Below are positions 54,995-63,128 of a stretch of 64,000 nucleotides of DNA, piece after piece. The stretch is from Parapedobacter indicus. GTDB lineage: Bacteria; Bacteroidota; Bacteroidia; Sphingobacteriales; Sphingobacteriaceae. The first letter of the stretch is position 1. Every line of letters starts with the position of its first letter. Below the pieces are notes generated by a model. The model made no database searches. It saw only the letters and a list, made by a program, of their open reading frames with translations, and had not been told where the DNA came from. The position numbers and the translations under genes were made by a program. The DNA is taken from assembly GCF_900113765.1 (NCBI RefSeq), contig NZ_FOQO01000003.1, positions 1-64,000 on the forward strand, written 5' to 3'.

Positions 54995-55918
54995 ATGTCT
55001 GATTTTGATCGATTTCAAGAAGAGGTGATAAACGCTTACCATGAAAAGAAAGAAAAGCGCTTACTTCCTATTGAGCTGGAACGTGCGTCTCCAACGCAAT
55101 TGATGAACTATTGCCTGACGCTTTTATATAGCGGGGCGCTAGCGGGAGATTTACTGACATTAGATCGAATATTTAACCCACTTACTAACTATCCAGATCT
55201 CGAAACCGGAATAAAAAAGTTCGGAGCCAACGGGTTTAAATCGTTGCAGAATTTTATGATCGGCAAGACAACCAAGCCTCGCGAAGCTATCGTGAAGTTA
55301 TTGGCCGTGCTGATTGACTTCCAGCCTCGCCCCTATGATAAATGGGTGAAGGAACGGAACGGCAGTACTGGGAAAAACGAAGGGGAAAAAGTAGATGAGG
55401 GATCGCTTAACCCTTGGGGACAAAAACACAAAGAAGATGTAGGCCAAGGAGAAAACCAGACTTTGGAAAAGAGTACGTTCGCAATGGAAAATAATTTTGG
55501 TGATTCGAACAGGAAATTTTCATCCGAATCCGGTGTTTGGTCCAAATTAAAAAAATCCGCTCTATATGGTGTTATAGCTTTTGCCGGAATGGCCGGTGCT
55601 TATCAAATCGCTGATAGCCTTGACCGCGAATGTATGTACTGGCAAACAGACCGCTACGTACCGGTCGCTTGCAGCGAAAAGATTGCAGGTGTAGAAATCA
55701 TACCGCTGGATAAAGACATCGTGAAAAACTTTCGGAAAATTATGAGTCCGGATACCTTGACATTAAAGTCCGTGGGAAAAGTTTGGTATGGCAAACCGAC
55801 GGGCGACAGCGCCGAATTTTACACGATGAAAGGCGTATATCCGATGAATAAAGAAAAAGAGTTAAAGCCAGCAACCGAGTATATTATCAAAAAATATGTA
55901 TTGGATCGGTACAAATAA
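54995..55918 (+). CDS. Conserved single-pass membrane protein of unknown function
   Basis: 307 residues from ATG 54995. The N-terminal 110 residues are helical (MSDFDRFQEEVINAYHEKKEK, LMNYCLTLLYSGALAGDLLTLDRIF). A polar, charged linker follows, then one membrane helix (SALYGVIAFAGMAGAYQIA), and an outer domain with RECMYWQTDRYVPVACSEK and ending ATEYIIKKYVLDRYK. I recognise no catalytic motif. Similar proteins with a WQTDRYVPV-like motif occur in Sphingobacteriaceae. It is divergent from the TPR kinase operon. Confidence 0.65.
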   Translation: MSDFDRFQEEVINAYHEKKEKRLLPIELERASPTQLMNYCLTLLYSGALAGDLLTLDRIFNPLTNYPDLETGIKKFGANGFKSLQNFMIGKTTKPREAIVKLLAVLIDFQPRPYDKWVKERNGSTGKNEGEKVDEGSLNPWGQKHKEDVGQGENQTLEKSTFAMENNFGDSNRKFSSESGVWSKLKKSALYGVIAFAGMAGAYQIADSLDRECMYWQTDRYVPVACSEKIAGVEIIPLDKDIVKNFRKIMSPDTLTLKSVGKVWYGKPTGDSAEFYTMKGVYPMNKEKELKPATEYIIKKYVLDRYK

Positions 55919-55958
55919 TAATCATTCCGCAAAGGCGATGTAATCCATTGCCGCGAAA

Positions 55959-55989
55959 TTGCGAGTAAAGTAGCTTTACCTTATCTTTG
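55959..55989 (+). promoter_or_regulatory. proBA promoter
   Basis: TTG at 55959-55961 and TATCTTTG at 55982-55989 are separated by 20 bp, a good match to the Bacteroidota TTG-N19-21-TAnnTTTG promoter. The proB start is 46 bp downstream. Confidence 0.7.
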
Positions 55990-56035
55990 TCAGAACGTCA
56001 AAATTTGCGAAATTAGCAGGCGTTTTCCATAGCTC

Positions 56036-57070
56036 ATGAAGAAACCCATCATCGTCGTCAAATTTGGCTCTGCTTCGATTACCACAGCAGACGGGGCGGT
56101 CGACGAACAGATTATCGCGGAAATCGCGCGGCAGACGGCCAAATTGCAGGAACATTACAACATCGTGCTCGTGTCATCCGGTGCCGTAGCAGCAGGAAAA
56201 GCCTATATCCCTCGATACAAGGGTACACTGCCGGAGCGCAAAGCAGCCGCAGCCATCGGCAACCCCCTCTTGGTTGGCATCTATGCCACCTATTTCAGGC
56301 CTTACAAAATTGCTTTGGCACAGAGTCTTTGCGAACGGCAGCATTTTGCCAACCGCGACCAGTTTCTTCAATTGAAGAACACCTACGAGACCCTGTGGCG
56401 CAACCACATCATTCCCATTGCGAATGAGAACGATGTAGTGAGCAACAAGGAGCTGAAGTTTTCCGATAACGACGAGCTCGCTACGCTCATCGCCGTAGGG
56501 TTTGGTGCTGAAAAAATCCTATTCAGTACATCGGTCCCCGGTGTATTAGATGCAGCGGGACAAGTAATCCGCGAAATTCCGGTGATCGACAAGCAGGCGC
56601 TGTCGCTGGCGAGGAAGGAAAAATCGGCAGTAGGCTTGGGCGGCATGACTTCCAAGCTGAATTTCGCAAGGCTAGCCAACCAGCTGGGCATCGAGGCGGT
56701 CATTTTCAGCATGCGTACTGAGGATGCCATTCTGAAAGCCATGGAAGGTAAAACCGGTACTCGCTGCCGGGCACAGCCCAAGAAGGTCCCGTCCCGCCAT
56801 AAGTGGATGGCCACTGGCAGCCTCATTTCCGGCAAGGTTATGGTTGACAAAGGAGCCTTGGAGGCATTGAAAAAACGCCGAAGCCTACTCGCCGTTGGCG
56901 TCACGGAAGTGGTCGGCGGCTTCATGACCGGCGAGGTGTTCCAGGTCGTAGATCAACAGGGCTTGGTGCATGCCGTGGCCAAATCGAAGATCGAATCAGC
57001 GGTGATTCAAAACACCACCGACAAAAAGAATATTGAAATCGCACATGCGGACGACATCGTCCTCTTATAA
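56036..57070 (+). CDS. proB: Glutamate 5-kinase
   Basis: 344 residues. The amino-acid kinase fold is shown by KPIIVVKFGSASITT at the start, NIVLVSSGAVAAGK, IIPIANENDVVS, FSDNDELATLIA and GVGGMTSKLNFARLA-type loop (GLGGMTSK). A C-terminal PUA domain (MVDKGALEALKKRRSLLAVGVTEVVGGFMTGEVFQV) is present, as in full-length enzymes. It phosphorylates glutamate in the first step of proline synthesis. It lies 9 bp before proA in a two-gene operon. Confidence 0.95.
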   Translation: MKKPIIVVKFGSASITTADGAVDEQIIAEIARQTAKLQEHYNIVLVSSGAVAAGKAYIPRYKGTLPERKAAAAIGNPLLVGIYATYFRPYKIALAQSLCERQHFANRDQFLQLKNTYETLWRNHIIPIANENDVVSNKELKFSDNDELATLIAVGFGAEKILFSTSVPGVLDAAGQVIREIPVIDKQALSLARKEKSAVGLGGMTSKLNFARLANQLGIEAVIFSMRTEDAILKAMEGKTGTRCRAQPKKVPSRHKWMATGSLISGKVMVDKGALEALKKRRSLLAVGVTEVVGGFMTGEVFQVVDQQGLVHAVAKSKIESAVIQNTTDKKNIEIAHADDIVLL

Positions 57071-57079
57071 CAGCAACCG

Positions 57080-58327
57080 ATGAATAACATAAAACAACAG
57101 TTAGTACAGGCACGCCAGGCGAAGAAAACGATGAGTATGCTAACGTTGCCTCAGAAAAAGCAGCTTCTACAAGCTATTTCCGCGCTATTGGTATCCCATC
57201 AGGACGACATTATCGACGAAAACAAAAAGGACCTAGATCGTATGGATCCGCACGACGCTAAGTACGATCGGCTGAAACTTACCGATGAACGCGTCCAGGC
57301 ATTGGCAGGCAGCGTGCTGGACGTAGCCAATCTAGAAGACCCCACCGGTAAGGTATTGCTCCAGAAAACGCTCGAAAACGGACTACAAATCGAAAAACGG
57401 TCGGTAGCGCTCGGGGTGGTGGGCGTCATTTACGAGTCACGGCCCAACGTAACGGTCGATGTGGTTGCCCTATGCATCCAGTCGGGCAACGTTTGCCTAC
57501 TGCGCGGCGGTTCGGACGCTTGGTTTACCAACAGCTACCTCGTATCACTGATCCGACAAGCAATCGAAACAGCGGGTATCAATCCGGATATCGTGCAACT
57601 GCTCCCTACAGCCCGCGAGCTGATGGGCGAACTCCTCACCGCCAAAGACTATGTGGATATCCTGATTCCCCGTGGGTCGCAGGCACTGATCGAATACGTT
57701 AGGAACCATGCCAAAGTACCGGTCATCGAGACCGGCGCAGGAGTATGCCATACGTATGTGGATGAGACCGCCGACCTTGATAAAGCCGCCCGCATCGTTG
57801 CTAACGCGAAGATATCGCGTCCTTCAGTCTGCAATGCATTGGATACGGTATTGGTAGACCAGCAGGTTGCCGGCCCCCTACTTGCCAAACTGGCTCCTTA
57901 CCTTGCCGCACATCAGGTGGAGGTTTACGCCGACCCGCAGGCCTTCCAATGGCTCAAGGAAGTGGAATATCCCCACCTGCAGCATGCCACAGCGGATGAT
58001 TTTGGTAGGGAGTTTCTGGACCTGAAGTGTTCCATCAAAGTCGTTGAGGGGCTAGAGGAAGCCTTGAATCATATCGAAGCGCACTCCTCCAAGCATTCCG
58101 AATGCATTGTCTCTACCGATCGAACACATATCGATGCATTTATGCATACCGTGGATGCTGCCGCCGTATATGCCAACGCATCTACCCGCTTTACTGATGG
58201 TGCCGAGTTTGGCTTAGGAGCCGAAATTGGCATTTCCACCCAAAAGCTACACGCCCGGGGTCCGTTTGCGTTGGAGAAGCTCGTTACCGAAAAATGGCTG
58301 GTGAGTGGCGACGGCCAAATCCGCTAG
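57080..58327 (+). CDS. proA: Gamma-glutamyl phosphate reductase
   Basis: 415 residues, the usual length. Aldehyde dehydrogenase-like fold: GVVGVIYESRPNVTVDVVALCIQSGN, ILIPRGSQALIEYV, VPVIETGAGVCHTYVDE and the active-site cysteine in ISRPSVCNALDTVLV. The end AEFGLGAEIGISTQKLHARGPFALEKL is characteristic. It reduces glutamyl phosphate to glutamate semialdehyde with NADPH in proline synthesis. Cotranscribed with proB. Confidence 0.95.
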   Translation: MNNIKQQLVQARQAKKTMSMLTLPQKKQLLQAISALLVSHQDDIIDENKKDLDRMDPHDAKYDRLKLTDERVQALAGSVLDVANLEDPTGKVLLQKTLENGLQIEKRSVALGVVGVIYESRPNVTVDVVALCIQSGNVCLLRGGSDAWFTNSYLVSLIRQAIETAGINPDIVQLLPTARELMGELLTAKDYVDILIPRGSQALIEYVRNHAKVPVIETGAGVCHTYVDETADLDKAARIVANAKISRPSVCNALDTVLVDQQVAGPLLAKLAPYLAAHQVEVYADPQAFQWLKEVEYPHLQHATADDFGREFLDLKCSIKVVEGLEEALNHIEAHSSKHSECIVSTDRTHIDAFMHTVDAAAVYANASTRFTDGAEFGLGAEIGISTQKLHARGPFALEKLVTEKWLVSGDGQIR

Positions 58328-58366
58328 ATCGGAACTGTTTTCCTCGGTGATCTTCTCTTGGGAAGA

Positions 58367-58566
58367 CTACTTCCCCGCATTATTCCGCATAAAAGCGGAA
58401 TGAAGCGCAATAGGCTTTAGAGGCTTACGAAACTCGGCATCGATCGGATCGAAATCTACTATGGACGGCAATCTTCTATAGGCGGAATTAACTTGTTCAT
58501 AAGTTTGGATTTTTCGCCTACTTTTAACAACTTGGCGGTCAATTATAAACACAAAGCCATATCTAT
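58367..58566 (-). pseudogene. Possible C-terminal gene fragment next to the foreign transporter
   Basis: A minus-strand frame of about 65 codons has protein-like sequence (YGFVFIIDRQVVKSRRKIQ, SIVDFDPIDAEFRKPLKP) and stops at 58367. Upstream it runs into the antisense of the MFS transporter, so no start is available. I do not recognise it. It could be a gene end left when the transporter segment inserted at about 58565. Confidence 0.25.
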
Positions 58567-58569
58567 AAG

Positions 58570-59880
58570 ATGCCCGTAGCACATCCCCAATTAACCAAAC
58601 TGATTCGAAAAGTGAAGTTTCGTTTATTGCCGTTAATTGTGTTGATGTTCGCATTGGCAATGCTAGACCGCTCCAATGTCGGCTTTGTGAAGCATTATCT
58701 TGAGATAGATGCAGGAATCAGCGCTTCTGCATACGCACTTGGTGCAGGCATATTCTTTATTGGATACGCATTGTTTGAAGTCCCAAGCAATATCATTTTG
58801 CATAAAGTTGGCGCCCGTTTATGGTTAAGCCGCATTATGGTGACATGGGGACTGGTCTCCATTGCCATGATTTTCGTACATGACCCGATGAGCTTTTATA
58901 TCTTGCGGTTTTTATTGGGTGCAGCTGAAGCGGGTTTTTCACCCGGAGTTATTCTTTTTTTAACCTATTGGTTTCCGAAGACATATAGAGGGCAAGCGTA
59001 TGGGTGGTATTACCTCGGCGTGCCTATCGCATTAATGCTTGGCGGACCATTTTCGGGTTGGCTACTGGATTCAGGTTATACGTTCGGTTTCAGGAGCTGG
59101 CAGTGGATGTTTATTGTGCAAGGGGCACTGACTGCGTTGGTTGGAATCATTGCGTTTTTTGTTTTAGTCAGTAAACCGGATCAGGCGAAGTGGCTAACAC
59201 AAGATGAGAAACGATTGTTAAATCAGGCTTTGGCAAAAGACCAGTCGCTACAAGCTCAAACAGAAAATTCAACCGATCAGCGTGTATTTACCGATTGGCG
59301 GGTTTGGCGTTTCGTGTTTATTTATTTCACCATTCAAATGAGTGTGTACGGTGTGTTGTTTTACTTACCTAGTAAATTGGCGGAATTACTAAATATACAT
59401 ATCGGGTTAACGGTTGGGTATTACAGTGCTATCCCCTGGGTTTGTACCCTGATTTTATTGCCCATCATTACCCGGATTGCAGATAAAAAAGCCAACTGGA
59501 ATAGCATGGCAATTTTAATGCTGTCATGTGCGGTTGCAGGCATTGGTCTTTCAACACAAACGACACAAATCTTTCAATTTATGCTCATGATTTCACTCGC
59601 AGTTGTTGGTTTCATCGTCGTACAGCCTTTGTTTTGGAATTTACCTACCCAGTATTTATCGGGTCGTTCGGCTGCAGTTGGCACGGCATTAATTGGATCG
59701 GTAGGTAATTTAGGTGGTTTTGTTGCGCCAAATTTAAAAAACTGGGCGGATCAGCTATGGAATAATGACATAGCTGGTTTAACTGTGCTGGCAATCGTTG
59801 GTTTTATGGGTGTGATTTTTTTAATTTTACTTAAGCGTGAACACCATGTAGCAGGTAAGCAATTTAGTACGAGAAATTAA
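58570..59880 (+). CDS. ACS-family MFS transporter, probably acquired
   Basis: 436 residues with 12 predicted membrane helices. FALAMLDRSNVGFVKHYLE in helix 1 and the EAGFSPGVILFLTYWFPKTYRGQAYGWYYLGVPIALMLGG segment are typical of anion:cation symporters for organic acids such as sugar acids, phthalate or tartrate. Codon choice (TTA, CAA, GTT-rich) differs from the neighbouring proBA genes, and the protein recalls gammaproteobacterial transporters such as those of Acinetobacter. The substrate is unknown. Confidence 0.85.
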   Translation: MPVAHPQLTKLIRKVKFRLLPLIVLMFALAMLDRSNVGFVKHYLEIDAGISASAYALGAGIFFIGYALFEVPSNIILHKVGARLWLSRIMVTWGLVSIAMIFVHDPMSFYILRFLLGAAEAGFSPGVILFLTYWFPKTYRGQAYGWYYLGVPIALMLGGPFSGWLLDSGYTFGFRSWQWMFIVQGALTALVGIIAFFVLVSKPDQAKWLTQDEKRLLNQALAKDQSLQAQTENSTDQRVFTDWRVWRFVFIYFTIQMSVYGVLFYLPSKLAELLNIHIGLTVGYYSAIPWVCTLILLPIITRIADKKANWNSMAILMLSCAVAGIGLSTQTTQIFQFMLMISLAVVGFIVVQPLFWNLPTQYLSGRSAAVGTALIGSVGNLGGFVAPNLKNWADQLWNNDIAGLTVLAIVGFMGVIFLILLKREHHVAGKQFSTRN

Positions 59881-59943
59881 GTTACGTGCATTGTTGGGTG
59901 TTTTGTGTGAAATTGACAGTCAATATTTAGTAACTTGTTGCAC

Positions 59944-60381
59944 ATGAAGAAATATAAAGCGAAGATAGATCCGATCCTTTTTATTCCAATTGTGGGAATT
60001 ATGTTGGGCACCACGCTGCTGACAATTCTTTTACCCTTGAATGAGCCTGATCTAACAGCTAAATTGACGGGATTGGGTTTTGCGTTGCTCATGCTTCTGC
60101 TTACAGCCTTCTGTATCCACTTTTTCCTGGCGACCTATTATGTCGTCGATCGCGGTGTATTGATCATCCACGCTGGCGTATTATACAAGCAGAAGAAAAT
60201 CTTTCTTGCTTCTATCCGGAAAATTGAGAAAACCAGAAACCCAATCAGTGCTCCCGCACCCTCGCTGGATCGGCTTGAAATTTTTTACAACAAATTTGAC
60301 AGCGTTGTCATATCACCGAAAGATAAACCCGGATTCATTTCAGATTTGATTCAATTGAATCCGGAGATTGAAGTGGTATAG
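59944..60381 (+). CDS. Membrane PH-domain (bPH2/YdbS-like) protein
   Basis: 145 residues from ATG 59944. Two membrane segments (ILFIPIVGIMLGTTLLTILL and LTGLGFALLMLLLTAFCIHFFLA) are followed by a bacterial PH-like domain: YYVVDRGVLIIHAGVLYKQKKIFLASIRKIEKT, LDRLEIFYNKFDSVVISPK and KPGFISDLIQLNP. It belongs to the small two-helix group of bacterial PH proteins of unknown role. Confidence 0.75.
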   Translation: MKKYKAKIDPILFIPIVGIMLGTTLLTILLPLNEPDLTAKLTGLGFALLMLLLTAFCIHFFLATYYVVDRGVLIIHAGVLYKQKKIFLASIRKIEKTRNPISAPAPSLDRLEIFYNKFDSVVISPKDKPGFISDLIQLNPEIEVV

Positions 60382-60410
60382 GGCGTAACTTACCTAAGTT
60401 TGATGAAATT

Positions 60411-60989
60411 ATGAATGATATAATAAACCAACCCTTGCCAAAGGCCTACCGTGCCATCACAGAAGAAACACATCGGCTGGGCTTTACCATGCCCTCAGAC
60501 GCACAGACATGCGCTTTACTGCGCACACTGGCTACCAGCAAACCTGCCGGACGATTCCTGGAGCTGGGCACTGGCAGCGGACTTTCCACGGCCTGGATAC
60601 TTGACGGCATGGACAGTAAATCCACATTAATATCTTTTGATCACGATGATGCATTGTTGGCTGTCGCCCAAAAGTACTTGGGCCATGACGAGCGTCTGTC
60701 ATTGGTGCGGTCTGACGGTGCGGATTGGGTATACGCAAATAAAGGGCAACTATTCGATTTCATCTTTGCAGATACTTGGCATGGTAAATACTTGCTATTG
60801 GACGATGTGTTAACGATGCTTCAGCCCGGTGGCCTTTATATTGTGGACGACATGCTACCTCAGCCCAACTGGCCAGAAGGGCATCAAGAGAAAGCTCTGG
60901 TATTCATTGAGTACTTGGAAGGTCGCGATGACCTGTGGATTGTCAAGCAGCATTGGGCAACAGGTATTATCATTGGCGTGAAAAGGTGA
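60411..60989 (+). CDS. SAM-dependent O-methyltransferase-like protein
   Basis: 192 residues. FLELGTGSGLSTAWILDGM is the SAM-binding motif I, LISFDHDDALLAVAQKYL supplies the acidic motif II, DFIFADTWHGKYLLLDDVLTMLQPGGLYIVDDMLPQ is motif IV-V with the metal-type aspartates seen in class I catechol-type O-methyltransferases. The acceptor is unknown. It starts 29 bp after the PH-domain gene and may share its transcript. Confidence 0.8.
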   Translation: MNDIINQPLPKAYRAITEETHRLGFTMPSDAQTCALLRTLATSKPAGRFLELGTGSGLSTAWILDGMDSKSTLISFDHDDALLAVAQKYLGHDERLSLVRSDGADWVYANKGQLFDFIFADTWHGKYLLLDDVLTMLQPGGLYIVDDMLPQPNWPEGHQEKALVFIEYLEGRDDLWIVKQHWATGIIIGVKR

Positions 60990-61159
60990 ATTGAAATCAA
61001 TACGGGTCATTGAATTGAACACTTAATTAGGCTTAAATTCTCTTAACTTGATTTCAAGTTCCAGCATTCGGAGAGTTAGCTATTAAATAGCTTTGTTGGC
61101 ATACAAAAAATGAGGAAATAAGAAAACGGCAACATTTATCAAAAAAAATTTAATTGATC

Positions 61160-61166
61160 AGGAGGT
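61160..61166 (+). promoter_or_regulatory. Perfect Shine-Dalgarno site (AGGAGGT)
   Basis: AGGAGGT lies 6 bp before ATG 61173. Strong Shine-Dalgarno sites are rare in Bacteroidota and this is the only full-length one noticed in the window; it suggests an origin in a group such as Bacillota. Confidence 0.8.
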
Positions 61167-61172
61167 AAAACG

Positions 61173-61622
61173 ATGACAAAAAGTAATTTATTGCGAATGG
61201 ATAATGTCGGCATCGTAGTAGAATCCCTTGATGGGGCCATTTCTTTTTTTACGGAGCTTGGCCTGGCGCTCGAAGGGCGAGCCATCGTAGAAGGGGAATG
61301 GGCGGGCCGTGTTACCGGACTGGACAACCAACGAGTCGAGATCGCCATGATGGTTACTCCCGACGGCCATAGTCGATTAGAGATTTCGCGGTTTCTCTCG
61401 CCGCCCGTTGTCGCCGATCATCGGAATGCTCCCGTGAATGCGCTCGGATACCTTCGTATCATGTTCGCTGTGGAAAATCTTGACGATACACTAGATAGGC
61501 TCAATAAATTCGGCACCCAGCTCGTCGGAGAGGTGGTGCAGTATGAGGAATCGTATCGACTCTGCTACATCCGCGGGCCCGAAGGGCTACTCATTGGGCT
61601 TGCAGAACCACTCTATAAATGA
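61173..61622 (+). CDS. VOC-superfamily (glyoxalase-like) protein
   Basis: 149 residues with two beta-alpha-beta-beta-beta modules: MDNVGIVVESLDGAISFFTELGLALEGR and LGYLRIMFAVENLDDTLDRLNKFGTQLVGE, ending CYIRGPEGLLIGLAEPL. This pattern is typical of vicinal oxygen chelate proteins, which act as glyoxalases, dioxygenases or drug-binding proteins. The typical metal-binding histidine of the first strand is replaced by asparagine (MDNVG), so the metal site may be altered. A strong Shine-Dalgarno site and an upstream AT-rich leader suggest horizontal transfer. Confidence 0.85.
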   Translation: MTKSNLLRMDNVGIVVESLDGAISFFTELGLALEGRAIVEGEWAGRVTGLDNQRVEIAMMVTPDGHSRLEISRFLSPPVVADHRNAPVNALGYLRIMFAVENLDDTLDRLNKFGTQLVGEVVQYEESYRLCYIRGPEGLLIGLAEPLYK

Positions 61623-61781
61623 GTAGCCAGCGTTACTGAATTACTTTGAACTTCCTAGCAAGACTGCTTTCGATATCCTCACGCGGGTAGTATGGAGATA
61701 TGAATGGTAATAATTTTGAGGCAGGTAAGGAAAGCTATAATGGGGAATTCCAGCGAAGGAGAAAATATACTGTCAGTGGTT

Positions 61782-61825
61782 AATGGCGGTACATGCTGGA
61801 TGAATATCCGTACCGCCATTTTTTT
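61782..61825 (+). terminator. Rho-independent terminator
   Basis: Perfect 11-bp arms AATGGCGGTAC (61782-61792) and GTACCGCCATT (61810-61820), followed by a T-run, form a classic intrinsic terminator for plus-strand transcripts. Confidence 0.85.
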
Positions 61826-62138
61826 AAACCGATTCAATTGATATTGTTTTCGCATTGATCAGCTGCTCAATAGCGGCAGCGTCGTATCCGAGTTCGGATA
61901 AGATTTCTCTTCCGTGTTCACCGATCAGCGGTGGTGGTCTGCGGATGGCTCCTGGCGTCTTACTCATCTGAAAAGGAATATCGGTCACCGTCAGTTTTCC
62001 GGCCCTCGGATGATCCACTTCAACAAACGTGCGGTTATGTTTTACCTGCTCATTATCGGGAACAGCGATCCTGTTGCGTAACCACTGTGTTTGAACCGCC
62101 AACCGATCTCCCCAGATTACCTTACCCCCAGCAACCAT
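61824..62138 (-). pseudogene. C-terminal fragment of a CaiB/BaiF CoA-transferase
   Basis: About 104 codons. QVKHNRTFVEVDHPRAGKLTVTDIPFQMSKTPGAIRRPPPLIGEH is the standard end of class III CoA-transferases (HP..G.L...G.P..S.TPG..RRPPP..GEH). The full family is about 390-400 residues, so roughly the first three quarters, including the catalytic aspartate, are missing. The frame starts abruptly at about 62138 with no upstream continuation on that strand. It is a dead remnant. Confidence 0.75.
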
Positions 62139-62350
62139 TGGCAGACTGATGTGGAGTATGAGAAAGTACTAAACCACAATGTTATGAAGCGGCCTGTTGA
62201 AAAAAACCGATTTTCGTCAATGTCAGACAAATCGCAGTAACGTGGTGGAATAACATCACGTGCTGTTGTTATCCGCGGGAGGAAACGATTCACAGTTACC
62301 GAACGCTTAACCAATAACAATAAATAACTATGCTTTAATTTTTAAACGGA

Positions 62351-63124
62351 ATGGGAAGTACTACACTAAACATCGAACAAATTGAATTTTTCAATACAAA
62401 TGGGTATCTCGTCATCGAAAACCTCATATCACAGGATCAAATTAAAACGTACCGCGATATCTATAACCGCTTTCTAAACGGAGAAATTGAAACCGGGAAA
62501 AACCGTGTGGATCTGGGCGTAGGCTTAGGCAAAAACACGCAGGTGGAAAATATCACCCAGATTATGTGGCCATGTGATTTCGTTCCTGAGTTGCTCGATA
62601 TGGAATATCACCAACGTGCACTTTCAATGTCTAAAGCCCTCTTTGGCAACGATATGGAACTGGATTTTGACATGCTGATAAATAAAGCACCCGGCACCAA
62701 CACACCTACACCCTGGCATCAGGACGCAGCTTATTGGATTACGCTACCCGACAAACGGGCCGTGAGCTGCTGGCTTGCCTTGGATGAGGCTACAATTGAT
62801 AACGGTTGTATGTGGTACGTTCCTAAATCCCATTTACAACCTTTGCGCGTACACCGTCCAATGAGCGTAAAGGGAGGCGCATTAGTATGTGATGCCGATG
62901 AAGAAGAAGGCATACCCATCCAGATAAAACCAGGAACCGGAATTTTTCACCATGGGGCAACGTTACATTACAGCAGGGGAAACGCTACATCATCGCAGCG
63001 AAGAGCGTTCATTATTAATTTTCGGCCGAAGGCAATGATTGACCTCGAACGGCAAGCCGGGTTCGATCATGGCCGGACTGGAAGTGCTGCAGAACGTCAG
63101 GTAAGGAACGAACATTCTAAATAA
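62351..63124 (+). CDS. Phytanoyl-CoA dioxygenase family protein
   Basis: 257 residues of a non-haem Fe(II)/2-oxoglutarate oxygenase. FFNTNGYLVIENLIS at the start is typical; TPWHQDAAYW holds the iron-binding H-x-D, GIFHHGATLHYSRGNATSSQRRAF holds the distal histidine and the oxoglutarate-binding arginine. The substrate is unknown. The sugar transporter gene begins 5 bp after its stop, so the pair is probably an operon for the uptake and oxidation of a small metabolite, perhaps a sugar-derived compound. Confidence 0.85.
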   Translation: MGSTTLNIEQIEFFNTNGYLVIENLISQDQIKTYRDIYNRFLNGEIETGKNRVDLGVGLGKNTQVENITQIMWPCDFVPELLDMEYHQRALSMSKALFGNDMELDFDMLINKAPGTNTPTPWHQDAAYWITLPDKRAVSCWLALDEATIDNGCMWYVPKSHLQPLRVHRPMSVKGGALVCDADEEEGIPIQIKPGTGIFHHGATLHYSRGNATSSQRRAFIINFRPKAMIDLERQAGFDHGRTGSAAERQVRNEHSK

Positions 63125-63128
63125 AGCG

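Noticed and set aside
58382..58401. Hairpin ATTCCGC/GCGGAAT after proA as a terminator
   Set aside because: It has a 7-bp stem but no T-run and lies inside a possible coding remnant, so it is not called.
61695..61790. 27-codon frame starting near 61700 before the terminator
   Set aside because: Very short, without a translation signal or conserved sequence.
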